A stretch of DNA of 64,000 nt from NCBI GenBank assembly GCA_938023075.1, contig CALHDG010000030.1:1-64000 (forward strand). Reading direction: 5' to 3'. The notes beneath the pieces were generated by a model. That model did no database searches. It was not told the DNA's origin and saw only the letters and a list, made by a program, of their open reading frames with translations. The stretch comes from an uncultured Chitinophagales bacterium (GTDB taxonomy: Bacteria; Bacteroidota; Bacteroidia; Chitinophagales; JAHDHT01). The position numbers and the translations under genes were made by a program. Of this stretch, positions 56,301 through 64,000 are shown in pieces. Position 1 is the first letter of the stretch; each line of letters opens with the position of its first letter.

Positions 56301-57216
56301 GGAATTGAGTTTTCATTCTTCTGCCGTGGTCCCAATCGTGTGGTGAACAGTGCCCAATCATACGAAGTTGTAAAGTATTAAATTCATCAGCTGCTTCAGG
56401 TCCATAAATAGGATACCTAAGTTTGGTATCTCCATATTTACTCTTAAACACTAAGCGGAAACTATGTTTATAAAAGTCGTACTTACGGGTTGAAGCACCA
56501 CTTATTTTCAATCCGGCCTCTACCTGAAATTCGGAGGTGCCGTCACCGTTAAACATTTCAATAGAAACCGGAACTTCCCATGCATCTCCACTTTCTAGGG
56601 TATGGTTGTAAATACCTCTAGTCGAATTAAAAAGGTTATCTTTAGCTGTAGAAATGGATAAGGTTGGAATTTGTTTTAAGCCCTCAATCATATTAGAAGC
56701 ATACTGTGGATCTTGCACTACTGTTTGATCCATCTCATAATCTGCATTTTGAGTAATTGTTAAATACTGAGGTTCATTATGTGGAGAATTAGGATTTAGT
56801 ATATTAGTTAAACCAGTACCCCATATTGAAGGATAACCTAAATCCTGAATAGTATTAATGGTATTTTGTTCGAGTACATCATTTAAAAACAGATAAGTAT
56901 GGGCAGTTCGTAAAGTGTCTAAGCCATCAATTGCAATAACTCGAACTACCGTTGTACCATCAATACTAATGGAATTATTTGCAACCGTTGATAACATCAT
57001 TCTTGTTGAAGAATTATATGGGTCCGAACCATCTACTGTATATGTGGCAGTTGGGTTGTACCCTTCAATGTCAACATTCAAACTAAATGGAGTATCATAA
57101 AAACCTCTTTGCCTATCAAAATTTACCTCTAATAAAGATTGAGAGAAACTCTGATAACAAAAAGAGCATATTAGAGCACTACATACAATTAAAATTTGTA
57201 AATTATTTTTTTTCAT
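53353..57216 (-). CDS. Giant CotH-kinase-like secreted protein with T9SS sorting domain
   Basis: The 1287-residue protein begins at ATG 57216 (MKKNNLQILIVCSALICSFC signal peptide). It contains a chitobiase-like C-terminal-domain repeat (YTVDGSDPYNSSTRM, about 48-60), a long CotH region (FRLVFKSKYGDTKLRYPIYG, RMKTQFHKDQWARNLHREMG, WDAEFVL) and a second YYTLDGSDPLTPG repeat. A lamin-tail domain follows (IVINEIHYNPADIG, EFIELKNNGSTMVNL), then a SprB-type repeat (CNGYNDGFIHLSPSGAGGPF), two Fn3-like segments and a T9SS type A C-terminal domain (KLYPNPTKNILNIS, KGLYLIEFSNGE). CotH kinases phosphorylate spore-coat proteins in Bacillus; such multidomain forms are secreted by the Por system. Role unknown. 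Confidence 0.9.
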   Translation of the reverse strand: MKKNNLQILIVCSALICSFCYQSFSQSLLEVNFDRQRGFYDTPFSLNVDIEGYNPTATYTVDGSDPYNSSTRMMLSTVANNSISIDGTTVVRVIAIDGLDTLRTAHTYLFLNDVLEQNTINTIQDLGYPSIWGTGLTNILNPNSPHNEPQYLTITQNADYEMDQTVVQDPQYASNMIEGLKQIPTLSISTAKDNLFNSTRGIYNHTLESGDAWEVPVSIEMFNGDGTSEFQVEAGLKISGASTRKYDFYKHSFRLVFKSKYGDTKLRYPIYGPEAADEFNTLQLRMIGHCSPHDWDHGRRMKTQFHKDQWARNLHREMGNLSPRSRFVHLYLNGLYWGLYDLTERPDADFLSTYLGGGETDYDTVKILEIKDGDSIAYYKMFEIANSPVPDTIHTAWNPVLVPNEVNVNRMYDSIVNYLNVNAFIDYFLLNALLVNTDWGANNWWAGRKREAGAGWCYFVWDAEFVLNDSPIYTSRIFHGSDFFHPNELDKKLRQVERYRRAFGDRVQCHCIEKDGALYVDNLLDSYETLGNSIDKASLLELARWGDIRNTPVDYNINVAGETAKYMNEIIPDLFDGEKGLLFYLRYGKENYFPKFISAPELSSLGGQVEVGYQLVMNNPNSFGDIYYTLDGSDPLTPGNTAKKLYTGPITINDYARVSARAFIDTFAYGIANRDTLFNHWSAMCPRDFYAKGYYDNIVINEIHYNPADIGATKGSLYEFIELKNNGSTMVNLCNTFFNTGIEYSFPVNTLIEPNGFVVLARDTVAFNSNYTVLADGEFMGKLSNGGEALILNKPDGNLIDKVVYDDYVPWDTIPDGRGESLSLDFVSNPRIDNDNPTSWRRSVGGPTPRRENVFCTPVSINEAVAEPSCNGYNDGFIHLSPSGAGGPFTFLWNTGQTSAGIFNITSGTYYVDLTDSQGCTTSKSVTITDPDPLIANLSVQPASTPNLADGQVIINLNPAYSSYSVNWSNGVTGVHSLNNLLVGSYTVTVNNGAGCSQTKSFDIQVGSACPIPVNVVASALGDNNIILSWDADDLTNGTAINWKKANTSLWSSEYSTNSHLLLSNLQDCSLYEYEVSGVCPNGVISNVSPVNTVSTNCAQNICVANNTNGYSHNSTPTSAFLVWDINPNSTYELFYRKVGAAQWFSYQTNFHFAILFSLDNCSDYEWYVDVTCPNNLVSSSNTNTFNTYCNKIISSENPAPETSLRNDQYIKLYPNPTKNILNISISDHFEVDNAFISVYHLNGELISRSKISNHHNIYDTSDLAKGLYLIEFSNGETNQTSKLQVY

Positions 57217-57474
57217 TATATGTATTTTTGTAGATTGTTGCATGAATAAATTAGTTGACTAATATAATGAGCGTTTAAAGTAATATTATCTAAATTTATA
57301 CCTACAGGGTTAAACATTACATATTATTTAAGTTTTTCATTTGTTGAGCTATACTTATGCTACAGTATAAATTAAAAAGTCAATTCATAAACTATAGTTA
57401 TTAAAAATAATTTTTATTATGTATACCTGTTTTGATATAAAAAGTTGCAAAATTGCATTAATATTATGGTTATT

Positions 57475-58149
57475 ATGCTTAAGCCATTAATTTTATATGA
57501 GGATAATCATCTTTTGATTTTAAACAAAGAACCATGCCAATTGGTACAAAGTGATAAAACCGGGGATATCTGTTTAATAGACATTGCTAAACATTATATT
57601 AAAAATGAATACAACAAGCCTGGAAATGTTTTTATAGGTTCGCCACATCGCCTAGACCGGCCAACTAGCGGCGTAATTATTTTTACCAAAACCAGTAAGG
57701 CTTTAACACGAATGATTGAAATTTTTAGAGAAAGAAAAATACATAAGACCTATTGGGCAATTGTTGATAAATGTCCTGAAAAAGAAACAGACACCTTGAA
57801 AGACCATTTATGGAAACACGAAGGAAAAAACAAGAGTTTCGTAAAGCAAAAAGGTACTACTGGGGCAAGATATGCTGAATTATCATATCATTTAATTAAA
57901 AGTTATGACAATTATTTTAAACTGGCAGTTAAACTTCATACCGGGCGGCATCATCAAATTCGAGTTCAATTAGCCAGCAGAGGTATGCGCATTAAAGGTG
58001 ATATAAAATATGGTGCAAGACGACCAAACAAAGACAAGTCTATTTTATTACACGCTCGTGAAATATCGTTTATTCATCCTATAAAAAAAGAACCCTTGCA
58101 AATTGTAGCCGAAGTGCCTTACAATGAAACTTGGCTTCCTTTTAAATAA
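57475..58149 (+). CDS. RluA-family pseudouridine synthase
   Basis: The 224-residue enzyme isomerises uridine to pseudouridine in rRNA or tRNA. The catalytic motif HRLDRPTSGVIIFTKTSKA (about 59-77) includes the essential Asp of the RluA group. The N-terminal LILYEDNHLLILNKEPCQLV and the C-terminal YFKLAVKLHTGRHHQIRVQLAS with the Arg-His-Gln-Ile-Arg pattern are conserved. There is no S4 domain, and the single-domain length matches the smaller RluA/TruC-like members. I take the ATG at 57475 (MLKPLILYEDN); other ATGs at 57466 and upstream are possible. It is convergent with rocD. Confidence 0.9.
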   Translation: MLKPLILYEDNHLLILNKEPCQLVQSDKTGDICLIDIAKHYIKNEYNKPGNVFIGSPHRLDRPTSGVIIFTKTSKALTRMIEIFRERKIHKTYWAIVDKCPEKETDTLKDHLWKHEGKNKSFVKQKGTTGARYAELSYHLIKSYDNYFKLAVKLHTGRHHQIRVQLASRGMRIKGDIKYGARRPNKDKSILLHAREISFIHPIKKEPLQIVAEVPYNETWLPFK

Positions 58150-58166
58150 AATTAGCAATAAAATCG

Positions 58167-58248
58167 AAAAAAGCGTCCCCACTGATTTTATGGGCACTAC
58201 TCCTAATGAAATGAGGTAAAAAGATCTCATTTCAACCTGTGAGGACGC
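58167..58248 (-). terminator. Structured terminator between rocD and the pseudouridine synthase gene
   Basis: On the minus strand, GCGTCCTCAC and GTGGGGACGC form a 10-bp stem with one mismatch, followed by six T. A nested perfect hairpin TGAAATGAG/CTCATTTCA sits inside (58207-58234). It lies just past the rocD stop and probably ends that transcript. The size and nested stem are larger than a plain terminator. Confidence 0.65.
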
Positions 58249-58268
58249 AATTACTTGTTTTAGTAATA

Positions 58269-59492
58269 TTACTTAAAATTTTTAACTGTTTTGTCAATAA
58301 TACCTACGCAGGTTATTAATTGCTCTTCCGTAATTACTAATGGTGGCGCAAATCTAATCTTATCTCCGTGTGTAGGTTTTGCTAATAAACCATTTTCTTT
58401 TAATTGTAAACATAGTCGCCAAGCAGCGTCTTTATCTTCATGATTGATTATGATAGCATTCAACAAACCCTTTCCTCTAACTTTTTCAATCAAAGGCGAA
58501 TCTATTCTTCGCAATTCTGCTCTAAGCAACTCCCCCAATTGCTGTGCATTTTCTGATAAATTTTCTTCTTTCACCACCTCTAGGGCAGCCATAGCTACTT
58601 TACATGCTAAGGGGTTACCTCCAAAAGTTGATCCGTGTTCACCCGGTTTAATACATAGCATAATATCATCATCAGCTAATACTGCCGAAACTGGGAAAAC
58701 CCCACCCGATAAAGCTTTACCCAAAATTAAAATATCAGGCTTTATATTTTCATGTTCACAACAAATTAATTTGCCGGTACGGGCAATACCCGTTTGCACT
58801 TCATCGGCAATAAATAATACATTTTTTTCTTTGCAACGTTTATAGGCTCCACTTAAATAACCTTCATCAGGCACCACAACCCCTGCTTCACCTTGTATAG
58901 GTTCAACCATAAAACCTGCCACATTAGGGTCTTCCAATGCTTTTTCTAAAGCCTCTAAATCGTTATAAGGTATCCGCTCAAAACCCGGCATATAAGGTCC
59001 AAATCCGCCATAACTATCCGGGTCATCAGAGGTTGAAATGGCTGCTAAGGTTCTACCCCAAAAATTACCATGAACAAAAATAATTTTGGCTTTGTTTTCT
59101 TCAATTCCCTTTTTGGTATATGCCCATTTTCTACAAAGTTTAACCGCCGTTTCTCCGCCTTCTACACCTGTATTCATCGGTAACACTTTATCATACCCAA
59201 AATAATCCGTTACATATTTTTCGTATTCACCTAATACATCATTATAAAATGCTCTTGAAGTTAAGGTTAATGTTTCCGCTTGATTTTTTAAGGCAGCTAC
59301 TATTTTTGGATGGCAATGACCTTGATTTACAGCAGAATATGCAGACAGAAAATCGAAATATTGTTTTCCTTCAACATCCCATACAAAAACACCTTCGCCA
59401 CGTGCTAACACAACAGGCAGTGGATGATAGTTATGGGCACCGTGTTTAGATTCTAAATCGATAAAATATTGTGAAGAAGTTAGTGTCTGCAT
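58269..59492 (-). CDS. rocD: Ornithine aminotransferase
   Basis: This 407-residue PLP enzyme moves the delta-amino group of ornithine to 2-oxoglutarate in arginine/proline metabolism. The fold-type I class III motif [15 protein letters not shown] (about 227-241) and the PLP lysine [20 protein letters not shown] (Lys259) are present. [20 protein letters not shown] (about 109-128) and the [15 protein letters not shown] loop (about 284-298) are characteristic of ornithine aminotransferases. A TACTTTTG promoter element lies 18 bp upstream (59510-59517) and a structured terminator follows the stop. It stands alone here; no arginase gene is near. Confidence 0.95.
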   Translation of the reverse strand: MQTLTSSQYFIDLESKHGAHNYHPLPVVLARGEGVFVWDVEGKQYFDFLSAYSAVNQGHCHPKIVAALKNQAETLTLTSRAFYNDVLGEYEKYVTDYFGYDKVLPMNTGVEGGETAVKLCRKWAYTKKGIEENKAKIIFVHGNFWGRTLAAISTSDDPDSYGGFGPYMPGFERIPYNDLEALEKALEDPNVAGFMVEPIQGEAGVVVPDEGYLSGAYKRCKEKNVLFIADEVQTGIARTGKLICCEHENIKPDILILGKALSGGVFPVSAVLADDDIMLCIKPGEHGSTFGGNPLACKVAMAALEVVKEENLSENAQQLGELLRAELRRIDSPLIEKVRGKGLLNAIIINHEDKDAAWRLCLQLKENGLLAKPTHGDKIRFAPPLVITEEQLITCVGIIDKTVKNFK

Positions 59493-59509
59493 TTGTTTAT
59501 ATTTATAGC

Positions 59510-59517
59510 CAAAAGTA
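59510..59517 (-). promoter_or_regulatory. -7 element TACTTTTG of rocD
   Basis: On the minus strand it matches TAnnTTTG, with its G end 18 bp before the rocD start codon, the same spacing as at dnaN. Confidence 0.55.
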
Positions 59518-59567
59518 CAAATTTAGGCATAGTTTTACTAATACCGAAAGTAGATTTAATTATTAAA

Positions 59568-59724
59568 AAATGCTACAAAAAAAAATTTACCATCTGTACG
59601 GTTTCTTTTTCTCCTTCACTTCGTTGAAAAGCCTCGTTTTAGCTTAGGTTAAGCCTATGTTTTTCGCCTCGACATGTAAAAAAATAATCTATCCTAAATT
59701 GGTAAATTTATTTTCTCCGCATTT
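59568..59724. repeat. Family 2 long-palindrome element, copy C
   Basis: About 157 bp: AAATGCTAC...TTTACCA at the left pairs with TGGTAAATTT...GCATTT at the right. The core TTCGTTGAAAAGCCTCGTTT, then GCTTAGGTTAAGC and GTTTTTCGCC, is shared with the copies at 11.7 and 18.7 kb. The terminal TTTACCA/TGGTAAA pair differs from copy B (TCTA/TAGA) but still pairs. Confidence 0.75.
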
Positions 59725-59806
59725 CTAATGATTGAATAAATTACTGCACCCTTAATTAATTTATTTAAAAGTTACTTAGCTTGCGCTGAAAATAATTTAA
59801 AAGAGT

Positions 59807-60436
59807 ATGCCTATTTTGACATATGCGATAATGGCGATAACCGTTATTACATCTTATCTGGCTTTTAACAATCCAAATCTAAAGAATAAGCTATTATTTC
59901 ATCCCTATACCATAAAAAGAGAAAATGAATGGTATCGCTTTATTGGACACGGTTTTATTCATGCCAATTGGATGCATCTTATTTTCAATATGATTACAAT
60001 GTTCTATTTTGGACAAAATGTTGAACTGGCATTTAAATCATATTTTGGTGAAATAATGGGTTCTATACATTTTCTACTGCTCTATTTTTTAGGTATGATT
60101 TTGGCATCTGCCTATACTTATTTTAAACATCAAGATGATTCTTATTATGCAGCTTTAGGAGCTTCTGGTGCAGTTTCTGCGGCACTTTTTGCCAGTATAC
60201 TTTTAAGCCCAACCAGTAGTTTATATATATTTCCTTTACCTATTCCTATTCCTGCTATCATTTTTGGTCCTCTGTATTTGGCTTATTGCATTTATATGGG
60301 TAGAGCAGGCAGAGACAATGTTGGACATGATGCGCACTTTTTTGGAGCTGTGTTTGGCTTAGTATATACACTAGCTATTAACCCAGCATTTGGTGCTCGT
60401 TTTTTAGATATCATTAAAACTACTTATTTAAGCTAA
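59807..60436 (+). CDS. Rhomboid intramembrane serine protease
   Basis: The 209-residue protein has six predicted membrane helices. The [18 protein letters not shown] loop-helix segment (about 52-69) is the rhomboid HxxxN signature. The nucleophile is in [11 protein letters not shown] (Ser120), and the catalytic histidine in [13 protein letters not shown] (His177). All parts of the Ser-His dyad are present, so it should be active, cutting membrane proteins within the bilayer. The stop codon directly abuts the start of the threonine aldolase gene, so both are co-transcribed, although no functional link is known. Confidence 0.92.
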   Translation: MPILTYAIMAITVITSYLAFNNPNLKNKLLFHPYTIKRENEWYRFIGHGFIHANWMHLIFNMITMFYFGQNVELAFKSYFGEIMGSIHFLLLYFLGMILASAYTYFKHQDDSYYAALGASGAVSAALFASILLSPTSSLYIFPLPIPIPAIIFGPLYLAYCIYMGRAGRDNVGHDAHFFGAVFGLVYTLAINPAFGARFLDIIKTTYLS

Positions 60437-61459
60437 ATGATGATTGATTTACGCTCAGATACAGTAACCAAACCAACACCGGCAATGTTAGATGCTATGC
60501 TTAAAGCCCCATTAGGTGATGATGTGTTTAATGAAGATCCTACGGTAAATCAGTTAGAAGAAACCATTGCCCAAATATTCGGTAAAGAAGCGGCGTTGTT
60601 TTGTCCGTCGGGTACTATGACTAACCAAATTGCCATTAAAACCCATACGCAACCTTTAGATGAAGTGATTTGCGACAAATACTCGCACATTTATAAATAC
60701 GAAACTGGCGGATGGGCACATCATAGTGGTGTTTCTATAAAGTTAGTTGAAGGAGACCGCGGAAGGTTAAGTACTAAGCACATTATCGACAATATACAAC
60801 CTGATTTTGATTGGCTGCCTCGCACTCAATTGGTTGTTGCAGAAAACACGGTGAATGCAGCCGGAGGAAGTGTGTATTCATTGGAGCAATTACAGCAGTT
60901 AAGTAAAACGTGTAAAGCACATCAACTTAAATTTCATATTGATGGTGCTCGTATTTTCAATGCGATTGCAGAAGGTGATTATAATACAAAAGACATTGGT
61001 GATGTAGCAGATAGTATTTCGGTATGTTTCTCGAAAGGCTTAGGTGCTCCGGTGGGTTCTGCTCTATTAGGTGACACTGCTTTTATTAAACAAGCGCGAC
61101 GTATCCGTAAGGTAATGGGTGGTGGCATGCGACAAGCCGGTATTTTAGCTGCGGCAGCTTTATTTGCCTTAGAAAATAATGTGGAACGATTAAAAGAAGA
61201 TCATACCAAAGCCCAAAAATTAGGCGCGATTTTACAACAGTGTACTTATGTAAATGAAGTGTATCCGCCAGATACCAATATTTTAATTTTCACTTTAAAA
61301 GATACCATTACGGGAAATCAATTTTTACAATACTTAGCAGAGCATCACATCAAAGCCATAGCTTTTGGTCCACAACAAATTCGTTTTGTTACGCATTTAG
61401 ATTTTACGGATGAGATGTGTAATCAAGTGATTGAGGTATTGAGGAAATTAGATGGTTGA
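60437..61459 (+). CDS. ltaE: Low-specificity L-threonine aldolase
   Basis: The 340-residue PLP enzyme splits L-threonine or allo-threonine to glycine and acetaldehyde. [20 protein letters not shown] and [16 protein letters not shown] (about 27-42) are the conserved N-terminal motifs. [16 protein letters not shown] (about 55-70) binds PLP phosphate, and the PLP lysine is in [12 protein letters not shown] (Lys200). Length is normal. It begins immediately after the rhomboid stop. Confidence 0.95.
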   Translation: MMIDLRSDTVTKPTPAMLDAMLKAPLGDDVFNEDPTVNQLEETIAQIFGKEAALFCPSGTMTNQIAIKTHTQPLDEVICDKYSHIYKYETGGWAHHSGVSIKLVEGDRGRLSTKHIIDNIQPDFDWLPRTQLVVAENTVNAAGGSVYSLEQLQQLSKTCKAHQLKFHIDGARIFNAIAEGDYNTKDIGDVADSISVCFSKGLGAPVGSALLGDTAFIKQARRIRKVMGGGMRQAGILAAAALFALENNVERLKEDHTKAQKLGAILQQCTYVNEVYPPDTNILIFTLKDTITGNQFLQYLAEHHIKAIAFGPQQIRFVTHLDFTDEMCNQVIEVLRKLDG

Positions 61460-61541
61460 TTAGTTAAGTACTTCAACGCTTTGTTCCTTGTCTTCTCGTT
61501 TCACTTTTAAAAATATCATTTTATTAATGGAGAATTATTTT

Positions 61542-61549
61542 TATATTTG
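61542..61549 (+). promoter_or_regulatory. -7 element TATATTTG of speH
   Basis: It matches TAnnTTTG and lies 33 bp before the speH ATG. Confidence 0.5.
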
Positions 61550-61582
61550 CTTAAGTAGAGAAAACGTAATAAACGCAATTTT

Positions 61583-61981
61583 ATGAAAGAAATACTTGGC
61601 AAACAAACAATGCTCGAATTATACGGATGCAAAAAGACCCTGTTAAACAACAAAGCTTTTATTGAAGACACCATGCTACAAGCCGCCAAAGCAGCAAAGG
61701 CTACCATTATTGAACATTATTTTCATCAATTTTCTCCTTATGGCATTTCAGGAACGGTAGTTATTGCTGAAAGTCATATTAACATTCATACTTGGCCCGA
61801 GTATGATTTTGCAGCCATTGATATTTTTACATGTAGCCAACAAATGGACGATGAAAAAGCATGTACGTTTTTAAAAGAAGCCTTTGAGGCAGCAGAATCG
61901 ATTAGCCAAACTTACAAAAGGGGAAGTATGGCTCATATTAAAAAAGTACGTGACTCACAAATTCTGCATCATCATCAATAA
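61583..61981 (+). CDS. speH: S-adenosylmethionine decarboxylase proenzyme (class 1B)
   Basis: The 132-residue proenzyme should self-cleave at AESHINIHTWPE, between Glu63 and Ser64, creating the pyruvoyl group on Ser64. His69 and Cys84 (DIFTCSQ) correspond to residues that aid processing and catalysis in this class. The product, decarboxylated AdoMet, donates aminopropyl groups for spermidine. The 3' end overlaps the convergent ATP-grasp gene by 44 bp. With that gene and the membrane spermidine-synthase-like gene at 63.8 kb it forms a polyamine cluster. Confidence 0.94.
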   Translation: MKEILGKQTMLELYGCKKTLLNNKAFIEDTMLQAAKAAKATIIEHYFHQFSPYGISGTVVIAESHINIHTWPEYDFAAIDIFTCSQQMDDEKACTFLKEAFEAAESISQTYKRGSMAHIKKVRDSQILHHHQ

Positions 61982-63107
61982 TTAAGGCATCGCGCCGCCT
62001 GAAGGATAAACAACTTGCCTTGCCGCCGCACAAATACATGCCGGCTTGGTAGATGTCGCCATCTTCATCTTGATACATATAAGCGTATTCTTGATATACT
62101 TTTGAAAATTTTTCATAAGACCCACCGGTTTTTTCTAAAACCTTTCTGTTTTCATCCAATATAGTAATGTTTTCTCCTAACCTGCCAAAATTTGATTTGC
62201 TAACATAAGCCGAACCGGATAAACTAAATTCATTATCGTAAGCCTTCAAAATATTCGGATGATTAGGATATAGTTCATACAAGATACTTAACATTTTTTT
62301 AGTTTGCCAAGCTATGCTGTACTATGGGTTTAAAACAATTAAATCGTGTTTAACCGAAAGTTCAGTAATAATTTTCAGCAATTCTGGTTCTTCAAACATT
62401 ATGAACTCCCAAGGCACTAATTTATACACATAAAAATATTGGGTATAGCCATCTGCAGATTCTAAAAAAACACCGTCTTCAGCAAAAACCACGTCTTTTA
62501 AATCGGCATAATCCACCTCAAAACCCGCTTCAATAGCAGCATTTTGTATTACTTGCAAATTGAGCTGATCTTCAATATAACCCAAGGAGCAAAGCAATAA
62601 AGTTGGTAACTTATCTGGATATGTTGTCCGGAGTTCTTGAAAAGCCATTTTTAAATGTAGCTGTAATATATTAAACTGACCTTTATACTCTTGCCGAACA
62701 GGTTCATACATCCAATTTTGGAAATAGGCAGATTCGGGTAAACTGGTACAAGTATCTGCATTAAACTCAATTAACTTAACATCTATATCGTCAATTCCGC
62801 CGGCAAAATCAAAGCGTCCGCAAATATGCGGTAAGCCTCTTGCTAAGTCGTGCTTAATTAATGGAATGATGGCATCGGGCAAATCCAATTTAGACCACAA
62901 GTTGTTTTGGTTTACATAATTTAAAGCAGCCTGATAAATTTCATAACAATCTTCCGCTGCCTTTTTGTACGCGTCTAATTCGGTTTGACTCACAAGCATG
63001 CCATCTGACGAAATATATTCGTCATTATCTCCATCTAAAAACCAATTGTACCCTTCTTGCCTTATACGAGTTGCTGCGCGACCCGGTAGTGGCACAATTC
63101 TATCCAC
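61938..63107 (-). pseudogene. Glutathionylspermidine-synthase-like ATP-grasp protein with an in-frame amber codon
   Basis: The first part (from GTG 63107: VDRIVPLPGRAATRIRQEGY) continues to FMFEEPELLKII and HDLIVLNP, then TAG at 62322-62324. Without any frame change the next codons read YSIAWQTKKM, LSILYELYPNHPNILKAYDN, SGSAYVSKSNFGRLGENITI and YQAGMYLCGGKASCLSFRRR to 61938. This is a whole GspS/YgiC-like protein of about 388 residues, cut by one stop just before the ATP-grasp core. Relatives have one ordinary residue at this point. The GTG start overlaps the stop of the upstream lipoprotein gene (GTGGATAG). It could be a genuine nonsense mutation, a base-calling error or read-through. Confidence 0.85.
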
Positions 63108-63642
63108 CAGAAGATTTAGTTGACTTTGAAGAACCGAAACCGGTTTTAGCTTTTGATACAGTTTTACGGCTTGCCGTTGAACGGAATTTACTGTTAGCCG
63201 AATTGCTCTTGTTGTAAGCTGCATCATTGGCATAAGCCGACCGGCTTAGTGGCTGACTCATGTTTCTACCCATCATATAGCCCATCATACCGCCTAATAA
63301 AACACCACTTACTCTGTTTCTTCTTGGATTATCGGCATCTACTAATCGAGCTTCATCTAAGGTAAACGTATCAATTTTACCATCAAGGTAGCTTGCAATA
63401 ATTCTTGAATCTTCCTTTCTGTTTACAATTTCTTCATCTGTAATTTTAAACAATTCTTCTTGCATTTCTTTAACCTTGGTAACAATACCTTGCGTTGGGC
63501 TAAGTATTTCTTCGGTAGTTTGCGTAGAGCTATCACCACAAGAAACAAATGCAAAAAGTAAAATTAATGTAGTTAGGAAAATACAAGATTGTCTTGCACA
63601 TTTGCCGGTGTTTTTTAAAGTGGGAAATTTAAATGGTTTCAT
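63100..63642 (-). CDS. YgiB-like lipoprotein
   Basis: The 180-residue protein has a signal peptide and lipobox (FAFVSC, Cys35), then an acidic linker, a glycine-rich hydrophobic segment VSGVLLGGMMGYMMGRNM (about 112-129) and a Ser/Lys-rich tail ending SSKSTKSSGG. Outer-membrane lipoproteins of this type (UPF0323 / DUF1190-like) precede ATP-grasp genes in E. coli (ygiB-ygiC) and other bacteria. The gene overlaps the GspS-like gene by 8 bp, confirming coupling. The glycine-zipper-like segment may insert in a membrane. Exact family is inferred mainly from context. Confidence 0.75.
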   Translation of the reverse strand: MKPFKFPTLKNTGKCARQSCIFLTTLILLFAFVSCGDSSTQTTEEILSPTQGIVTKVKEMQEELFKITDEEIVNRKEDSRIIASYLDGKIDTFTLDEARLVDADNPRRNRVSGVLLGGMMGYMMGRNMSQPLSRSAYANDAAYNKSNSANSKFRSTASRKTVSKAKTGFGSSKSTKSSGG

Positions 63643-63788
63643 AAATAGTATTTTCTATTCGTTAAATAATAATTTCCTTTGCAATATAACAATTTTTTTA
63701 TTTAAAAAAAATATGCATTTTAGCAATTTACTTAATTGTTTCAATTAGTTGAAGCAAACTCAACTTTCATATATTATTAAAAAATAGG

Positions 63789-64000
63789 ATGAACAAAAAA
63801 AACTTTCTAATATTAACGACTTTTATAGTTGGCACTTGTTCCATTATTTACGAGTTACTTATTTCAACAGCAAGTTCTTATTTTCTTGGAAATAGTGTAA
63901 AACAATTCTCGCTCATTATCGGTTTTTACATGGCATCTATGGGTGTGGGAGCTTTCTTATCTAAATTATATAAAAAAAATTTACTCTATCATTTTATTAT
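63789..64000 (+). CDS. Membrane-fused spermidine-synthase-like protein, N-terminal part
   Basis: The gene begins at ATG 63789 and runs off the right edge after 70 codons. The visible part reads MNKKNFLILTTFIVGTCSII, then YELLISTASSYFLGNSVKQF and IIGFYMASMGVGAFLSKLYK: two membrane helices around the YELL...YFLG motif. This is the N-terminus of the large spermine/spermidine synthase family members with a membrane domain ahead of the aminopropyltransferase domain. It fits the neighbouring AdoMet decarboxylase and GspS-like genes, which are convergent and divergent to it. The catalytic domain is not visible. Confidence 0.78.
   Translation, partial: MNKKNFLILTTFIVGTCSIIYELLISTASSYFLGNSVKQFSLIIGFYMASMGVGAFLSKLYKKNLLYHFI

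Overview
The window looks like a chromosomal piece of an AT-rich member of the Bacteroidota, probably an environmental Chitinophagales/Saprospiria-like lineage (inference). Evidence: a Por-type (T9SS) C-terminal sorting domain, a TonB-dependent receptor with a carboxypeptidase-like N-terminal domain, a two-component-propeller histidine kinase, DUF1015, a SprB-type repeat, and promoters of the Bacteroidota form TAnnTTTG at several genes (near 14.10, 15.53, 18.56, 19.06, 25.99, 42.85, 46.48, 59.51 and 61.54 kb), with little sign of Shine-Dalgarno sequences. No rRNA, tRNA or CRISPR array was seen.

Layout. 1-4.6 kb: N-terminal part of a giant secreted repeat protein (reverse strand). 4.7-7.3 kb: a small secreted protein, then a gene graveyard (frameshifted alpha/beta hydrolase, collapsed DUF6364/PIN toxin-antitoxin pair). 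7.3-19 kb: DUF1015, a lipoprotein, a CDGSH protein, an orphan TRAP binding protein, a VOC protein, an L,D-transpeptidase, 4-hydroxyphenylpyruvate dioxygenase, a Bacillus-type ferrochelatase and a tandem Uma2 array with a decayed fourth copy, separated by mobile-looking repeats. 19-28 kb: ribosomal protein S1, a GT9 glycosyltransferase, a ParD with a collapsed ParE, a flippase/sulfotransferase pair, a nuclease lipoprotein and YidC. 28.5-30.8 kb: TonB-dependent receptor. 30.9-37.8 kb: a compact reverse-strand defence operon. 37.9-53 kb: a symporter, PfkA, an intact ParDE pair, DnaN, a beta-helix protein, acyl-CoA ligase, RecA, a hybrid sensor kinase and a radical SAM protein. 53.4-57.2 kb: giant CotH/T9SS protein. 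57-64 kb: RluA-like synthase, ornithine aminotransferase, rhomboid, threonine aldolase and a polyamine cluster.

The most notable system is the defence operon. A nuclease-methyltransferase fusion (HSDR_N-like domain plus N6-adenine methylase) and an HsdS subunit form a restriction unit without a translocase HsdR, reminiscent of BcgI-type enzymes. It is translationally coupled to a Septu-like PtuA ATPase and PtuB HNH nuclease, and is followed by a PD-(D/E)XK-like gene disrupted by a near-perfect 112-bp tandem duplication that could act as an on/off switch. The second is the polyamine cluster: AdoMet decarboxylase, a glutathionylspermidine-synthase-like ATP-grasp gene interrupted by one in-frame amber codon, a YgiB-like lipoprotein, and the start of a membrane-fused spermidine synthase.

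The intergenic space carries dispersed structured repeats. Family 1 (about 245 bp, at least five copies) has a conserved internal hairpin with compensatory changes and short terminal inverted repeats. Family 2 (about 160 bp, three full copies) is a long imperfect palindrome. Two single-copy elements with terminal inverted repeats lie near 11.2 and 22.5 kb.
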